This document shows positions 1 through 6,649 of a DNA stretch of 33,523 bases, one piece after another. Every line of letters starts with the position of its first letter. The stretch's first letter is position 1. The notes beneath the pieces are model-generated. The model did not search any database, was not told where the DNA came from, and was given only the letters and a program-made list of their open reading frames with translations. Source of the stretch: a virus. The DNA is taken from the IMG/VR virus record IMGVR_UViG_3300020172_005026, positions 1 through 33,523 of that record; one strand, 5' to 3'. The translations under genes and the position numbers were made by a program.

Positions 1-3
1 ACA

Positions 4-999
4 TTATTTTGTTCCAACCCAAATATTCTTTGGATTTCCTTTTAATGCAGAAACCATGTTTTCTATCCAAATATTCTTTACATTAGCTCTTGATTCATCA
101 CTATCATAAGAGCATGGAGAAATATGAACTTCAGGATACTTCTCTAGTTTTTCAGTAATTTTTCTTCCAGGCTCAACGCTATATCCAATGATTTTTTTAC
201 TTTTTATCGCGTCAACTAAATCTTCTGTGTCAACGATTATATCTGTCGCAAGATTTATTAAAATTGTTTCATTGCAAAGTTGAAGTAATTTTTTATCTAT
301 AAGATTGATGTTTGAAGTATTATCTTTATTATTTTTAATTGCAGGTATATGAATGGAAATAACTTTTGATTGCTTGAATATTTCTTCCAAAGATGCAGTG
401 CTATTTTCTAAATCATGAATAAGAACTTTCATACCTAAAGCTTTCAATGCTTTAGCTACTTTTTTACCAATATTTCCATAACCTATAATTCCAGCAGTTT
501 TTCCTGTCAGATCAATACTTTTTCTGCACTCTTGATCTTTTCCATCAATTAAATCTTGATAAGCTAAATGTCTGTTTCTTGCATGAAGAAGTATTTCTGT
601 AACTGTTGATTCAGAGACACTATCAGTAACTGCATTAGGACATGTTTGCAATAAAATATTTTTTTGCTTACATATTTCTGGACTGAAAAAATCAGCATCA
701 GTCATGTCAACATTTATTAATTTCAGATTTTTGATATTTGGGTTGTTGTAAAATTTTTCAGTTAACTTTTCCATCTTATTAGGATAAGATGAAAGGAAAT
801 CCATGTTTAACATCAAATAATCAAAATCTTTGCAATTATCCGCAAGTTGATTTTCTGTCATTGATTTTAAATTCAAGACAGTTAAATCTGATAATTTTTT
901 AATTGGCTCAAGGTCTTTTTCACTAATATCCCAAAGATTTGCATCTAGTTGTGCAAATAATACTTTTGGCAATTTATTTTGAGCTATTCTGTACCACAT
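4..999 (-). CDS. D-2-hydroxyacid dehydrogenase-like NAD-binding protein, catalytic residues altered
   Basis: The 331-residue protein resembles the D-isomer-specific 2-hydroxyacid dehydrogenase family (phosphoglycerate or formate dehydrogenase type). The Rossmann core is clear near residues 165-196: GIIGYGNIG gives G173, G175 and G178, and D196 ends the second strand where NAD ribose is bound. The segment ILINLATDIIVDTEDL corresponds to the family's INTARGGLVDEEAL stretch, but the catalytic Arg is Thr252. The usual TPHIG catalytic His is Cys296 (SPCSYDSDESR). The catalytic Glu may survive as E276. Length is normal for the family. I infer a cofactor-binding protein that has lost or changed its dehydrogenase chemistry. 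It starts with MWYRIAQN, a tag also seen on the proteins at 23575 and 26534. No SD is visible, and the start lies back to back with the promoter of the gene at 1038. Confidence 0.75.
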   Translation of the reverse strand: MWYRIAQNKLPKVLFAQLDANLWDISEKDLEPIKKLSDLTVLNLKSMTENQLADNCKDFDYLMLNMDFLSSYPNKMEKLTEKFYNNPNIKNLKLINVDMTDADFFSPEICKQKNILLQTCPNAVTDSVSESTVTEILLHARNRHLAYQDLIDGKDQECRKSIDLTGKTAGIIGYGNIGKKVAKALKALGMKVLIHDLENSTASLEEIFKQSKVISIHIPAIKNNKDNTSNINLIDKKLLQLCNETILINLATDIIVDTEDLVDAIKSKKIIGYSVEPGRKITEKLEKYPEVHISPCSYDSDESRANVKNIWIENMVSALKGNPKNIWVGTK

Positions 1000-1002
1000 A
1001 AG

Positions 1003-1031
1003 TTTACTTTTACTAGATTTTATGGTAGAAT
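1003..1031 (+). promoter_or_regulatory. Sigma-70-type promoter for a leaderless transcript
   Basis: TTTACT at 1003-1008 and TAGAAT at 1026-1031 are separated by 17 bases. The TG dinucleotide one base before the -10 box also makes it an extended -10. The ATG at 1038 comes only six bases after the -10 box, which is where transcription should start. No SD is present, so the mRNA is probably leaderless. Confidence 0.55.
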
Positions 1032-1037
1032 CCTTTT

Positions 1038-1355
1038 ATGGCAAAAGCAGTGGTAAGAGAAGTAAAAATTTTAGATGCTGTATTGAAAGAAGATGAAGGT
1101 ACAGAGGATGAGCCAAAGATTGAGCAATATATTTGGCTTCAACTCTTAGATGTAAAATCAGAAAAATCTTTCACAACATCATTGTCTCTTGAAGATATCA
1201 AGGAATTGACAGGAATGTCTAGATATTTAGAAGGCAGAGAGCTTGTAAACTTCACTGTCAATCTAAAATCAAGAGAAGCCCCTTTATTTATGGTATTCAA
1301 TCCAGATGATGAAGAAATTACTGCAGAAATGATTAAGAACGAGGAAGGTATTTAA
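1038..1355 (+). CDS. Small acidic protein, unknown function
   Basis: This is a 105-residue acidic protein that I do not recognise. It has an alternating strand-rich pattern (VVREVKILDAVL, IWLQLLDVKS, LVNFTVNL), a central SLEDIKELTGM helix and an acidic C-terminus, and no cysteine motif, signal peptide or membrane segment. It is the first gene of a short cluster. The dUTPase start follows its stop by one base, and the dUTPase SD (GGAAGG) lies inside its last codons, so the two are probably co-translated. The likely leaderless start at 1038 depends on the TAGAAT box just upstream. A role in nucleotide metabolism is suggested only by position. Confidence 0.7.
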   Translation: MAKAVVREVKILDAVLKEDEGTEDEPKIEQYIWLQLLDVKSEKSFTTSLSLEDIKELTGMSRYLEGRELVNFTVNLKSREAPLFMVFNPDDEEITAEMIKNEEGI

Positions 1356-1356
1356 T

Positions 1357-1878
1357 ATGGCTACATCAGGTAGTGGGCAAGCAACAGTCAATGTCACTAA
1401 TACAAACAAAGCAACAGTTGAGATCAAGGCATTTCGTGAAGATGCTGTAATTCCAAAGAAGGCAACAGAAAGTGCTGCTGGATATGATCTTTGTGCCTGG
1501 CTCAAGGATTCTTATGATGAGCAAACTCTTATCTCTCCACATTCAACTATGATTGTGCCTACAGGTTTAAATGTGAATATTCCCAATGGATATGAAATTC
1601 AGATTCGACCTCGATCTGGTCTGGCTGCAAAGTTTGGAGTATCTGTTTTAAACACTCCAGGTACTATTGACAGTGATTATTGTGGTGATGGAGAAGATTT
1701 TGAACTTAAGGTTATTCTTATCAACCACAACAAGATTCCATTTTCAATTAAACATGGCGACCGAATTGCTCAAATGGTAGTTGCAAAGTTAGCAGCCCAT
1801 GAGCTAGTTGAAGTAAAAGAATTTGGTTTAACTGACAAGACTTCTCGTAAGGGTGGATTAGGCAGTACAGGCAAGTAA
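1357..1878 (+). CDS. dut: dUTP diphosphatase (trimeric dUTPase)
   Basis: dUTPase hydrolyses dUTP to dUMP and pyrophosphate, which keeps uracil out of DNA and supplies dUMP for dTTP synthesis. All five motifs of the trimeric family are present in order: AAGYDLCA (about 40-47), RPRSGLA, the uracil-binding strand with GTIDSDYCGD, HGDRIAQMVV, and the glycine-rich C-terminal arm RKGGLGSTGK. The catalytic Asp is in the IDSDY motif. The 173-residue length is slightly above the usual 140-155. The excess comes from a Ser/Thr/Asn-rich 20-residue N-terminus and a small insertion (DGED) in motif 3. It overlaps the next start by one base (taATG). Only the exact active-site geometry around the DGED insertion is uncertain. 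Confidence 0.95.
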   Translation: MATSGSGQATVNVTNTNKATVEIKAFREDAVIPKKATESAAGYDLCAWLKDSYDEQTLISPHSTMIVPTGLNVNIPNGYEIQIRPRSGLAAKFGVSVLNTPGTIDSDYCGDGEDFELKVILINHNKIPFSIKHGDRIAQMVVAKLAAHELVEVKEFGLTDKTSRKGGLGSTGK

Positions 1879-2210
1879 TGTATCCAGAATTCAAAAAATT
1901 TGTGAATCTTATTGGACATGATATTACAATTTCGGGACATGCCACATTACCAAAATGTGATAATCCTTGTTATGTAGAAACACAGCAAATGATTATTGGA
2001 AAGTTGTCTGGAGTTCCTATTGCCAAAACAGAATTCATGAAAATAATGAATCTTCCTGATCCAGAAGATGGAACATATTACATTGTAAGTAGAATTGCAA
2101 TGGATTATGTTCCATTTAAAAGAGAGGATGTATTTTGTGTGGATACAGGCCCAACTGCTATTAGAGATGAAAATGGCCAAGTAATAGCAGTTACACAACT
2201 AAGCATATAA
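1878..2210 (+). CDS. Small conserved phage-type protein, unknown function
   Basis: This 110-residue protein starts FKKFVNLIGHDITI, continues VPIAKTEFMKIMNLPDPEDG and TYYIVSRIAMDYVPFKRED, and ends with DTGPTAIRDENGQVIAV. The layout recalls a widespread small phage/bacterial family that begins with an NLTPHxI motif and ends with a conserved RDExGxIIG segment. Its function is not known to me, and the match is from memory of the pattern. The start overlaps the dUTPase stop, so translation is coupled. It ends just before a strong intrinsic terminator at 2215-2240 and closes the first short operon. Confidence 0.7.
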   Translation: MYPEFKKFVNLIGHDITISGHATLPKCDNPCYVETQQMIIGKLSGVPIAKTEFMKIMNLPDPEDGTYYIVSRIAMDYVPFKREDVFCVDTGPTAIRDENGQVIAVTQLSI

Positions 2211-2214
2211 AAAT

Positions 2215-2240
2215 AAAACCCATCGATTTCGATGGGTTTT
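2215..2240 (+). terminator. Intrinsic terminator after the dUTPase cluster
   Basis: The arms AAAACCCATCGA (2215-2226) and TCGATGGGTTTT (2229-2240) pair perfectly and the arm ends in a T run. A close copy with one compensatory base-pair change lies at 26438-26461. The SD of the next gene (AGGAGA) starts only about six bases later, so some read-through is probably needed to express that gene. Confidence 0.85.
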
Positions 2241-2256
2241 ACAATTAGGAGAGACA

Positions 2257-2733
2257 ATGAGTGCACCAGATTTCATAGAGTCAAAAGAAAACTACGATAT
2301 AGCTTTAGCTCTTCAAGAAAAATATTATCAATTCATTGGAAATATAGATTTATCATTAATTTATTTTGCTGAAATGGATGGGTATAGATCAAAAAATGCT
2401 CCAATTTATCAAATGACTGGAATGACACAAGAATGGGCTAGAAATCTTTTATCAGGTTTAGGTGAAAGAAAAACTTATTGTTTGGCTGTGTGGTCTGAGC
2501 CTTGGAGTGAACTGGAAAAATCCAAAAAAGAGTGGATAATTTTCAAATGCTTATTTATGGTAAGTCCTCAAGGAAATGGTAAAATAAGACCGTTTGATGT
2601 TATTGATTATGGTTTTATTGTTGAATATTTCGTCCGTTTAGGATTTGGACCATATTGGGAAGTTAAAGAAGGTTTACCATCTTTGCTAAGTGGAGATGTA
2701 TTGCCTTTAGTTCTGCCATTGAATGAGGAATAA
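2257..2733 (+). CDS. Phage metallopeptidase-like fold lacking the metal-binding histidines
   Basis: The 158-residue protein follows the layout of the small phage putative metallopeptidases. It has an N-terminal helix (ALALQEKYYQFIG), a strand DLSLIYFAEMDGYRSKNA, the strand CLAVWSEPWSELEKSKKEW, and a C-terminal part (GKIRPFDVIDYGFIVEYF) that parallels the family's HDVxEFxxxxxxxG region. Where the family carries HELxH, this protein reads FKCLFMV, and the downstream HD is FD. All visible zinc ligands are therefore missing. I infer a non-catalytic relative, perhaps a structural or inhibitory protein. The start has an AGGAGA SD and follows the terminator at 2215-2240. The stop lies inside the SD and start region of the clamp-loader gene. 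The homology call is by pattern only. Confidence 0.5.
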   Translation: MSAPDFIESKENYDIALALQEKYYQFIGNIDLSLIYFAEMDGYRSKNAPIYQMTGMTQEWARNLLSGLGERKTYCLAVWSEPWSELEKSKKEWIIFKCLFMVSPQGNGKIRPFDVIDYGFIVEYFVRLGFGPYWEVKEGLPSLLSGDVLPLVLPLNEE

Positions 2734-2734
2734 G

Positions 2735-3775
2735 ATGAGTTTTTACAATAAGTATAGGCCTAAGAACTTTCAAGATATAAAAGGCAAATCAGCACAGATT
2801 CTTGATAAGCAAATTAAGCTTGGTAAATCAACTCATGCATACATTCTTTCTGGTCCTCCTGGAACTGGTAAAACTACATTAGCTAGAGTGGCAGCAATAT
2901 CTCTACTATGTGATGAAAATGATATTGATGCAAAAAACTCTATTATTAACGATGCACATCCAGATGTATTTGAAATCAACTGTGCTGTTAATAACGGTGT
3001 AGATCATGTAAGAGAAAATATTGTTCAATTTTCAAGATTAGCACCAACATCAGGAAAGTATAAGATATTTATCCTGGATGAGTGTCATATGCTTACTACA
3101 CAAGCTCAAACTTCATTAATTAAGCTTACGGAAGAACCACCACCATTTGTCAAGTTTTTCTTTTGTACTACTGACCCAAATAAAATTCTAAGAGCTATTC
3201 AAACTAGATGCCAAACATTTGTGATGCAAAAGCTTTCTATCAAAGATTTATCTGAGATACTGGAAGATGTTTGCATCAAAGAAAATTTACCATTTGAAGA
3301 AGAAGCTATCATCATGATTGCAAAAGAAGCTAATGGTAGTGCTAGAACTGCATTATCTTTGCTAGAACAAGCCTCAGTTGATGATATATCTGAAGATAAC
3401 TTAAGAGAATTGTTGAATAGATCACCTAAAAATGTAGCTAAAGATCTTTGTTTTGCAATTGTTAATTCAGAAAGAACTGAAGCTTGTAGGATAATTCAAG
3501 CTGCACATCTTGAGGGACGAGATATAGGAAATCTCTTATTGGAGGCTTCTTATGTATTTATGTCAGCTTTGAAGTATTGTGTACTTAAAATTAAGAAGGT
3601 AGATAGAGACCCTGACATCGAAATTATCGCTAAGAATGTTCCAACTTCTAAAATTGTTGAAATAACAGAACATTTGTATAATATCTCAAGTAGTATAAGG
3701 CAAACTGTCTCAGAGGATCTTGTTGCAATAACAGGAATACTCAAAATTATCGATAAGTGCACTAAACAGGTGTAA
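2735..3775 (+). CDS. dnaX: DNA polymerase III gamma/tau-like clamp loader ATPase
   Basis: This AAA+ ATPase is expected to load the sliding clamp onto primed DNA. It opens MSFYNKYRPKNFQDIKG, like the bacterial DnaX start. Walker A is GPPGTGKT (40-47), Walker B is ILDECH (D115, E116), sensor 1 is in FFCTTDPNKI, and the arginine-finger motif is TRC (157-159) instead of SRC. LIKLTEEPP matches the LLKTLEEPP helix, and GSARTALSLLEQA is the sensor 2 region. About 347 residues cover domains I-III, with no tau-specific tail. The cysteine zinc module usually found after Walker A in DnaX is missing. I chose the ATG at 2735 over 2723 because GAGGA sits just before it and the conserved start fits. A DnaN-type clamp follows at 5525. 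Confidence 0.9.
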   Translation: MSFYNKYRPKNFQDIKGKSAQILDKQIKLGKSTHAYILSGPPGTGKTTLARVAAISLLCDENDIDAKNSIINDAHPDVFEINCAVNNGVDHVRENIVQFSRLAPTSGKYKIFILDECHMLTTQAQTSLIKLTEEPPPFVKFFFCTTDPNKILRAIQTRCQTFVMQKLSIKDLSEILEDVCIKENLPFEEEAIIMIAKEANGSARTALSLLEQASVDDISEDNLRELLNRSPKNVAKDLCFAIVNSERTEACRIIQAAHLEGRDIGNLLLEASYVFMSALKYCVLKIKKVDRDPDIEIIAKNVPTSKIVEITEHLYNISSSIRQTVSEDLVAITGILKIIDKCTKQV

Positions 3776-3793
3776 ATGTTTTAAAAAAGTTAA

Positions 3794-4480
3794 ATGCCTT
3801 CGGTAATTTTAATGGCAACCGAAGATCCAAAAATAGTTAGAATAGTTAATAAAGCAAAAAGCGGAGATGAAAGATCATTTAAGCAATTACTTAAGCTTGT
3901 AGAGTCAGATCTACGAAAAATTGCAGGACACTTCTATATCTTGGGCGGTGATAGAGAAGATGTAATGCAAGAGCTTAGACTTGGTGTTTTCAAAGCTATA
4001 AATTCATATGACTGCACAAAAGATACAACATTTAAAAACTTTTGTGTAAATCTTGTCTGTAAAAGGCATTTAGCCACAGCAATTTCATCAGCTAAAAGAA
4101 TGAAGAATTCAGTGTTGAATGATTCGATTTCTTTAGATGCTCCTATTATCTTAGGAGATGATGGAAATTTACAAACTTTGGCTGACTTCATTCCTGAAAA
4201 ACAAAATCCATATGATGAATCTCCGGAATGTGATTTAGTGCGAGATATTATAGTGAGAGAAGAGTTCGACCTGAATTCTAAAAGACTTATTGAAAGACTT
4301 ACTCCTTTAGAGGCTGAAATATTTCATGAATATAATCATAATTCTTCCTATAAAGAAATTTCAATAACATTAAATGTTCCAGCCAAGTGTGTTGATAATG
4401 CACTGACTAGAATAAGAAAAAAAGCTAACGAAGTGTACATCCAATTCAAAAGGGATGAATACAACGATAGCAAGAAATAA
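3794..4480 (+). CDS. SigH-like alternative sigma factor
   Basis: The protein is expected to direct host RNA polymerase to phage promoters. Region 2 is clear (GGDREDVMQELRLGVFKAI followed by TFKNFCVNLVCKRHLATAI). Region 4 holds LTPLEAEIFHEYNHNSSYKEI, cut here by the linker, and then VDNALTRIRKKA. The order, the SLDAPI linker and the DNALTRIRKK helix closely parallel Bacillus SigH. The 228-residue length is also near that of SigH. No region 1.1 or 3 is visible. The start is uncertain: ATG 3794 and ATG 3812 (MATEDPK) are both in frame and neither has an SD. The gene lies between the clamp loader and the adenylosuccinate synthetase, 52 bases before the latter, in a gap that contains its own promoter. 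Confidence 0.85.
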   Translation: MPSVILMATEDPKIVRIVNKAKSGDERSFKQLLKLVESDLRKIAGHFYILGGDREDVMQELRLGVFKAINSYDCTKDTTFKNFCVNLVCKRHLATAISSAKRMKNSVLNDSISLDAPIILGDDGNLQTLADFIPEKQNPYDESPECDLVRDIIVREEFDLNSKRLIERLTPLEAEIFHEYNHNSSYKEISITLNVPAKCVDNALTRIRKKANEVYIQFKRDEYNDSKK

Positions 4481-4498
4481 TAAACAACATTTACAATA

Positions 4499-4527
4499 TT
4501 GACTAAGCTTCTACAATGCAGTAGAAT
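4499..4527 (+). promoter_or_regulatory. Strong sigma-70-type promoter for a leaderless transcript
   Basis: TTGACT at 4499-4504 and TAGAAT at 4522-4527 are separated by exactly 17 bases. The ATG of the adenylosuccinate synthetase gene starts at 4533, five bases after the -10 box. No SD lies in between. The transcript should begin at or within a base or two of the start codon. Confidence 0.7.
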
Positions 4528-4532
4528 GTGTT

Positions 4533-5528
4533 ATGGAAAAATCAATTGTAGATGTTGTAATCGGTATGCAGTATGGAGATGAAGGCAAAGGTAAAATTGC
4601 CAATCAAATGGCTGCATCTGGTGATTATGACTTTGTATTTCGATTCAATGGTGGAGGAAATGCAGGTCATACAATTTACCTCAATGGAGAGAAAATTGTT
4701 ACACATCTTGTTCCTTGTGGTATTCTGCATGGCATTCCTAGTGTCATCGGTAATGGTTGTGTTATCAATACACAAAAATTATTTGACGAACTTGAGTATC
4801 TTGAAGGATTTGGATTCGATACATCAATCCTTAAAATAGCAGAAAACGCACATATAATTACTAAAGAACATATTGACGAAGATTCCAAAGATACTAAAAT
4901 TGGAACTACTCGCACTGGTAATGGCCCTTGTTATAGAGACAAAGTGGCTCGTACTGGAATTCGTGCCAAAGATGTTCCAGAATTAGCACCATATCTTGTT
5001 GATATGCATAGTCTTATTCATTCTTCCCCAAAGAAATTTTTAGCTGAAGGAGCTCAAGGTTATTGGCTTGACATTGACTTCGGCGATTATCCTTACGTCA
5101 CATCATCAAATACAGGAGTAGGAGCAGTACTAAATAATGGTTTCAATTTTAGGCAAGTTCGGAATGTTGTCGGGGTTATCAAATGTTATTCTACCTATGT
5201 TGGAGCTAAAGGATATCAAAAACACGACGAGCGATTTGAAAAGCTGCGTGAGATTGGTCAAGAATATGGAGCCACTACTGGTAGACCAAGACAAATAGAT
5301 TGGCTAAATCTTGATGAAGTAAATACTGCTTGCCAAATGAATGGAATCACTAAACTGATTGTAAACAAAATGGATGTTTTAGCTCAAGTTGAAAATGGCT
5401 GGGACTGGTATCAAGATGGTAAATTGCATTTTGTTGATGATGAAGGTTCGTTTATGCTTTGCATAATGAATCAAATTATGAAATATAATCCAGGTATCGA
5501 AATTGAATTCCAGGGGCAATTACATTGA
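4533..5528 (+). CDS. Short adenylosuccinate synthetase, archaeal PurA or PurZ0-like
   Basis: PurA joins aspartate to IMP using GTP. PurZ-type phage enzymes act on dGMP in the pathway to 2-aminoadenine. The P-loop GDEGKGK is at 15-21, and D16 matches the PurA catalytic Asp. H46 in NAGHT matches the second catalytic residue. The IMP-site segment GTTRTGNGPCYRDKVAR and the aspartate loop ATTGRPRQIDW (R251 and R253 kept) follow. The 331-residue length is about 100 less than bacterial PurA and fits archaeal PurA and phage PurZ. The segment DVPELAPYL also looks archaeal. Classical PurZ replaces the Asp with Ser, and this protein does not, so it resembles the PurA-like intermediate forms called PurZ0. 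No DatZ, MazZ or DpoZ is in this window. Its stop (TGA) overlaps the clamp start. Confidence 0.88.
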   Translation: MEKSIVDVVIGMQYGDEGKGKIANQMAASGDYDFVFRFNGGGNAGHTIYLNGEKIVTHLVPCGILHGIPSVIGNGCVINTQKLFDELEYLEGFGFDTSILKIAENAHIITKEHIDEDSKDTKIGTTRTGNGPCYRDKVARTGIRAKDVPELAPYLVDMHSLIHSSPKKFLAEGAQGYWLDIDFGDYPYVTSSNTGVGAVLNNGFNFRQVRNVVGVIKCYSTYVGAKGYQKHDERFEKLREIGQEYGATTGRPRQIDWLNLDEVNTACQMNGITKLIVNKMDVLAQVENGWDWYQDGKLHFVDDEGSFMLCIMNQIMKYNPGIEIEFQGQLH

Positions 5529-6646
5529 AATTTAAGCTTAAGAAATCTGAACACCTAAATAAGTTTCAGCTTGTAAGTAGACTTTCTAAATCAGGTGTTT
5601 CTACTCACGAAAATAAGTCAATAAACTCTGACTCATTAGTTTTCTACCATACTGATGAAAAATTGTATTTATATACATCAAACAATGTATCTTCAATATT
5701 AATATTTCTTTGTGATATGCCTATTGAGTTTAAGAACTTTGCACTAGAAACAAAATTATTTACTCAGGCATTTGGAAACTTCCCAACAGATGATGTTCAA
5801 TTTGCTTTTGTAGAAGAAGAAAATCAACTTGTTTTTGGCAACAAAAAAACAAGAGTTGCACTCAAAACTTCTTTGGCAAATGATATCGACGACAGATTAT
5901 CTAATGAGTTTAGTATTGATAAGAAGTTAGAGTTCAATAAATTAGATACAAAAGATTTACATAACGCATTCAAGTTCACTTCTTTTTCTTGTGCGCCAGA
6001 TTTTGATGAATACCCATATACATCAATAATGTTTTCTATAGAAGATGATAAATTTAATGCTCAATCTTCAGACAAACATCGTATTTCTATTTATGGAAAA
6101 CAGGACAGTGAACAATTTAATTACTGGATATCTAAGCACCAAGCTGAGTTATTGAGTGGATTATTGAATAAAGATTCTGAATACACATACTGTATTTCCA
6201 AAAATAAAATCATCATTAAGTGGGATGACAATATATTTGTTACGTCATTGGAATCAAATGCATATCAGTCTGTTTTCAATAGCTTCAAGAAGTTTTTCTT
6301 AGATTCAAAGTTTATATCTTCTGCTGTGATTGACAAGAATGAGATGACTAAAACTATCAAGTTTATTTCAGGTATATCTGGCTCTCATATATTTCATATA
6401 AAAACAGATGGCACAGAAATGACAATTTCAAGTTCTAGTAATGATAAAGGTGCAGTAGCAGACAAAATAACATTAGATGAAGAAATGAAACCATTTGAAG
6501 TGTCATTTTTAGTTTCTCACTTTATCAAGGTGTTTGAAATATTATCTCATGACAATATAAAACTTTCTTTTCATGATTACAACGGATATACTATTTGTAT
6601 AGTTCAAGAACAAAGTTTCAATCACATCATGTTCCCAATGGAGTAA
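5525..6646 (+). CDS. dnaN: DNA polymerase III beta-type sliding clamp
   Basis: The 373-residue length and layout match bacterial DnaN, a ring-forming processivity clamp of three similar domains per subunit. Recognisable points are the second-domain segment SIMFSIEDDKFNAQSSDKHR, which corresponds to the TDGHR motif. In the third domain, FEVSFLVSHFIKVFEIL parallels the bacterial FNVxYLLDxLxxL helix, and the C-terminus NHIMFPME parallels the YVVMPMRL ending. Sequence identity is low, so the call rests on layout and the termini. The start is TTG at 5525, overlapping the previous stop, with AGGGG about nine bases upstream. The next gene starts four bases after its stop. Together with the DnaX-like loader it implies a phage-encoded bacterial-type processivity system. 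Confidence 0.82.
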   Translation: MKFKLKKSEHLNKFQLVSRLSKSGVSTHENKSINSDSLVFYHTDEKLYLYTSNNVSSILIFLCDMPIEFKNFALETKLFTQAFGNFPTDDVQFAFVEEENQLVFGNKKTRVALKTSLANDIDDRLSNEFSIDKKLEFNKLDTKDLHNAFKFTSFSCAPDFDEYPYTSIMFSIEDDKFNAQSSDKHRISIYGKQDSEQFNYWISKHQAELLSGLLNKDSEYTYCISKNKIIIKWDDNIFVTSLESNAYQSVFNSFKKFFLDSKFISSAVIDKNEMTKTIKFISGISGSHIFHIKTDGTEMTISSSSNDKGAVADKITLDEEMKPFEVSFLVSHFIKVFEILSHDNIKLSFHDYNGYTICIVQEQSFNHIMFPME

Positions 6647-6649
6647 AGA

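Noticed and set aside
4573-4839. Alternative + frame inside the synthetase gene
   Set aside because: The synthetase frame contains every family motif, and the alternative frame has none.
4533-5528. Classical PurZ of 2-aminoadenine phages
   Set aside because: The P-loop keeps the PurA catalytic Asp (GDEGKGK), where classical PurZ has Ser, so I call it PurA/PurZ0-like only.
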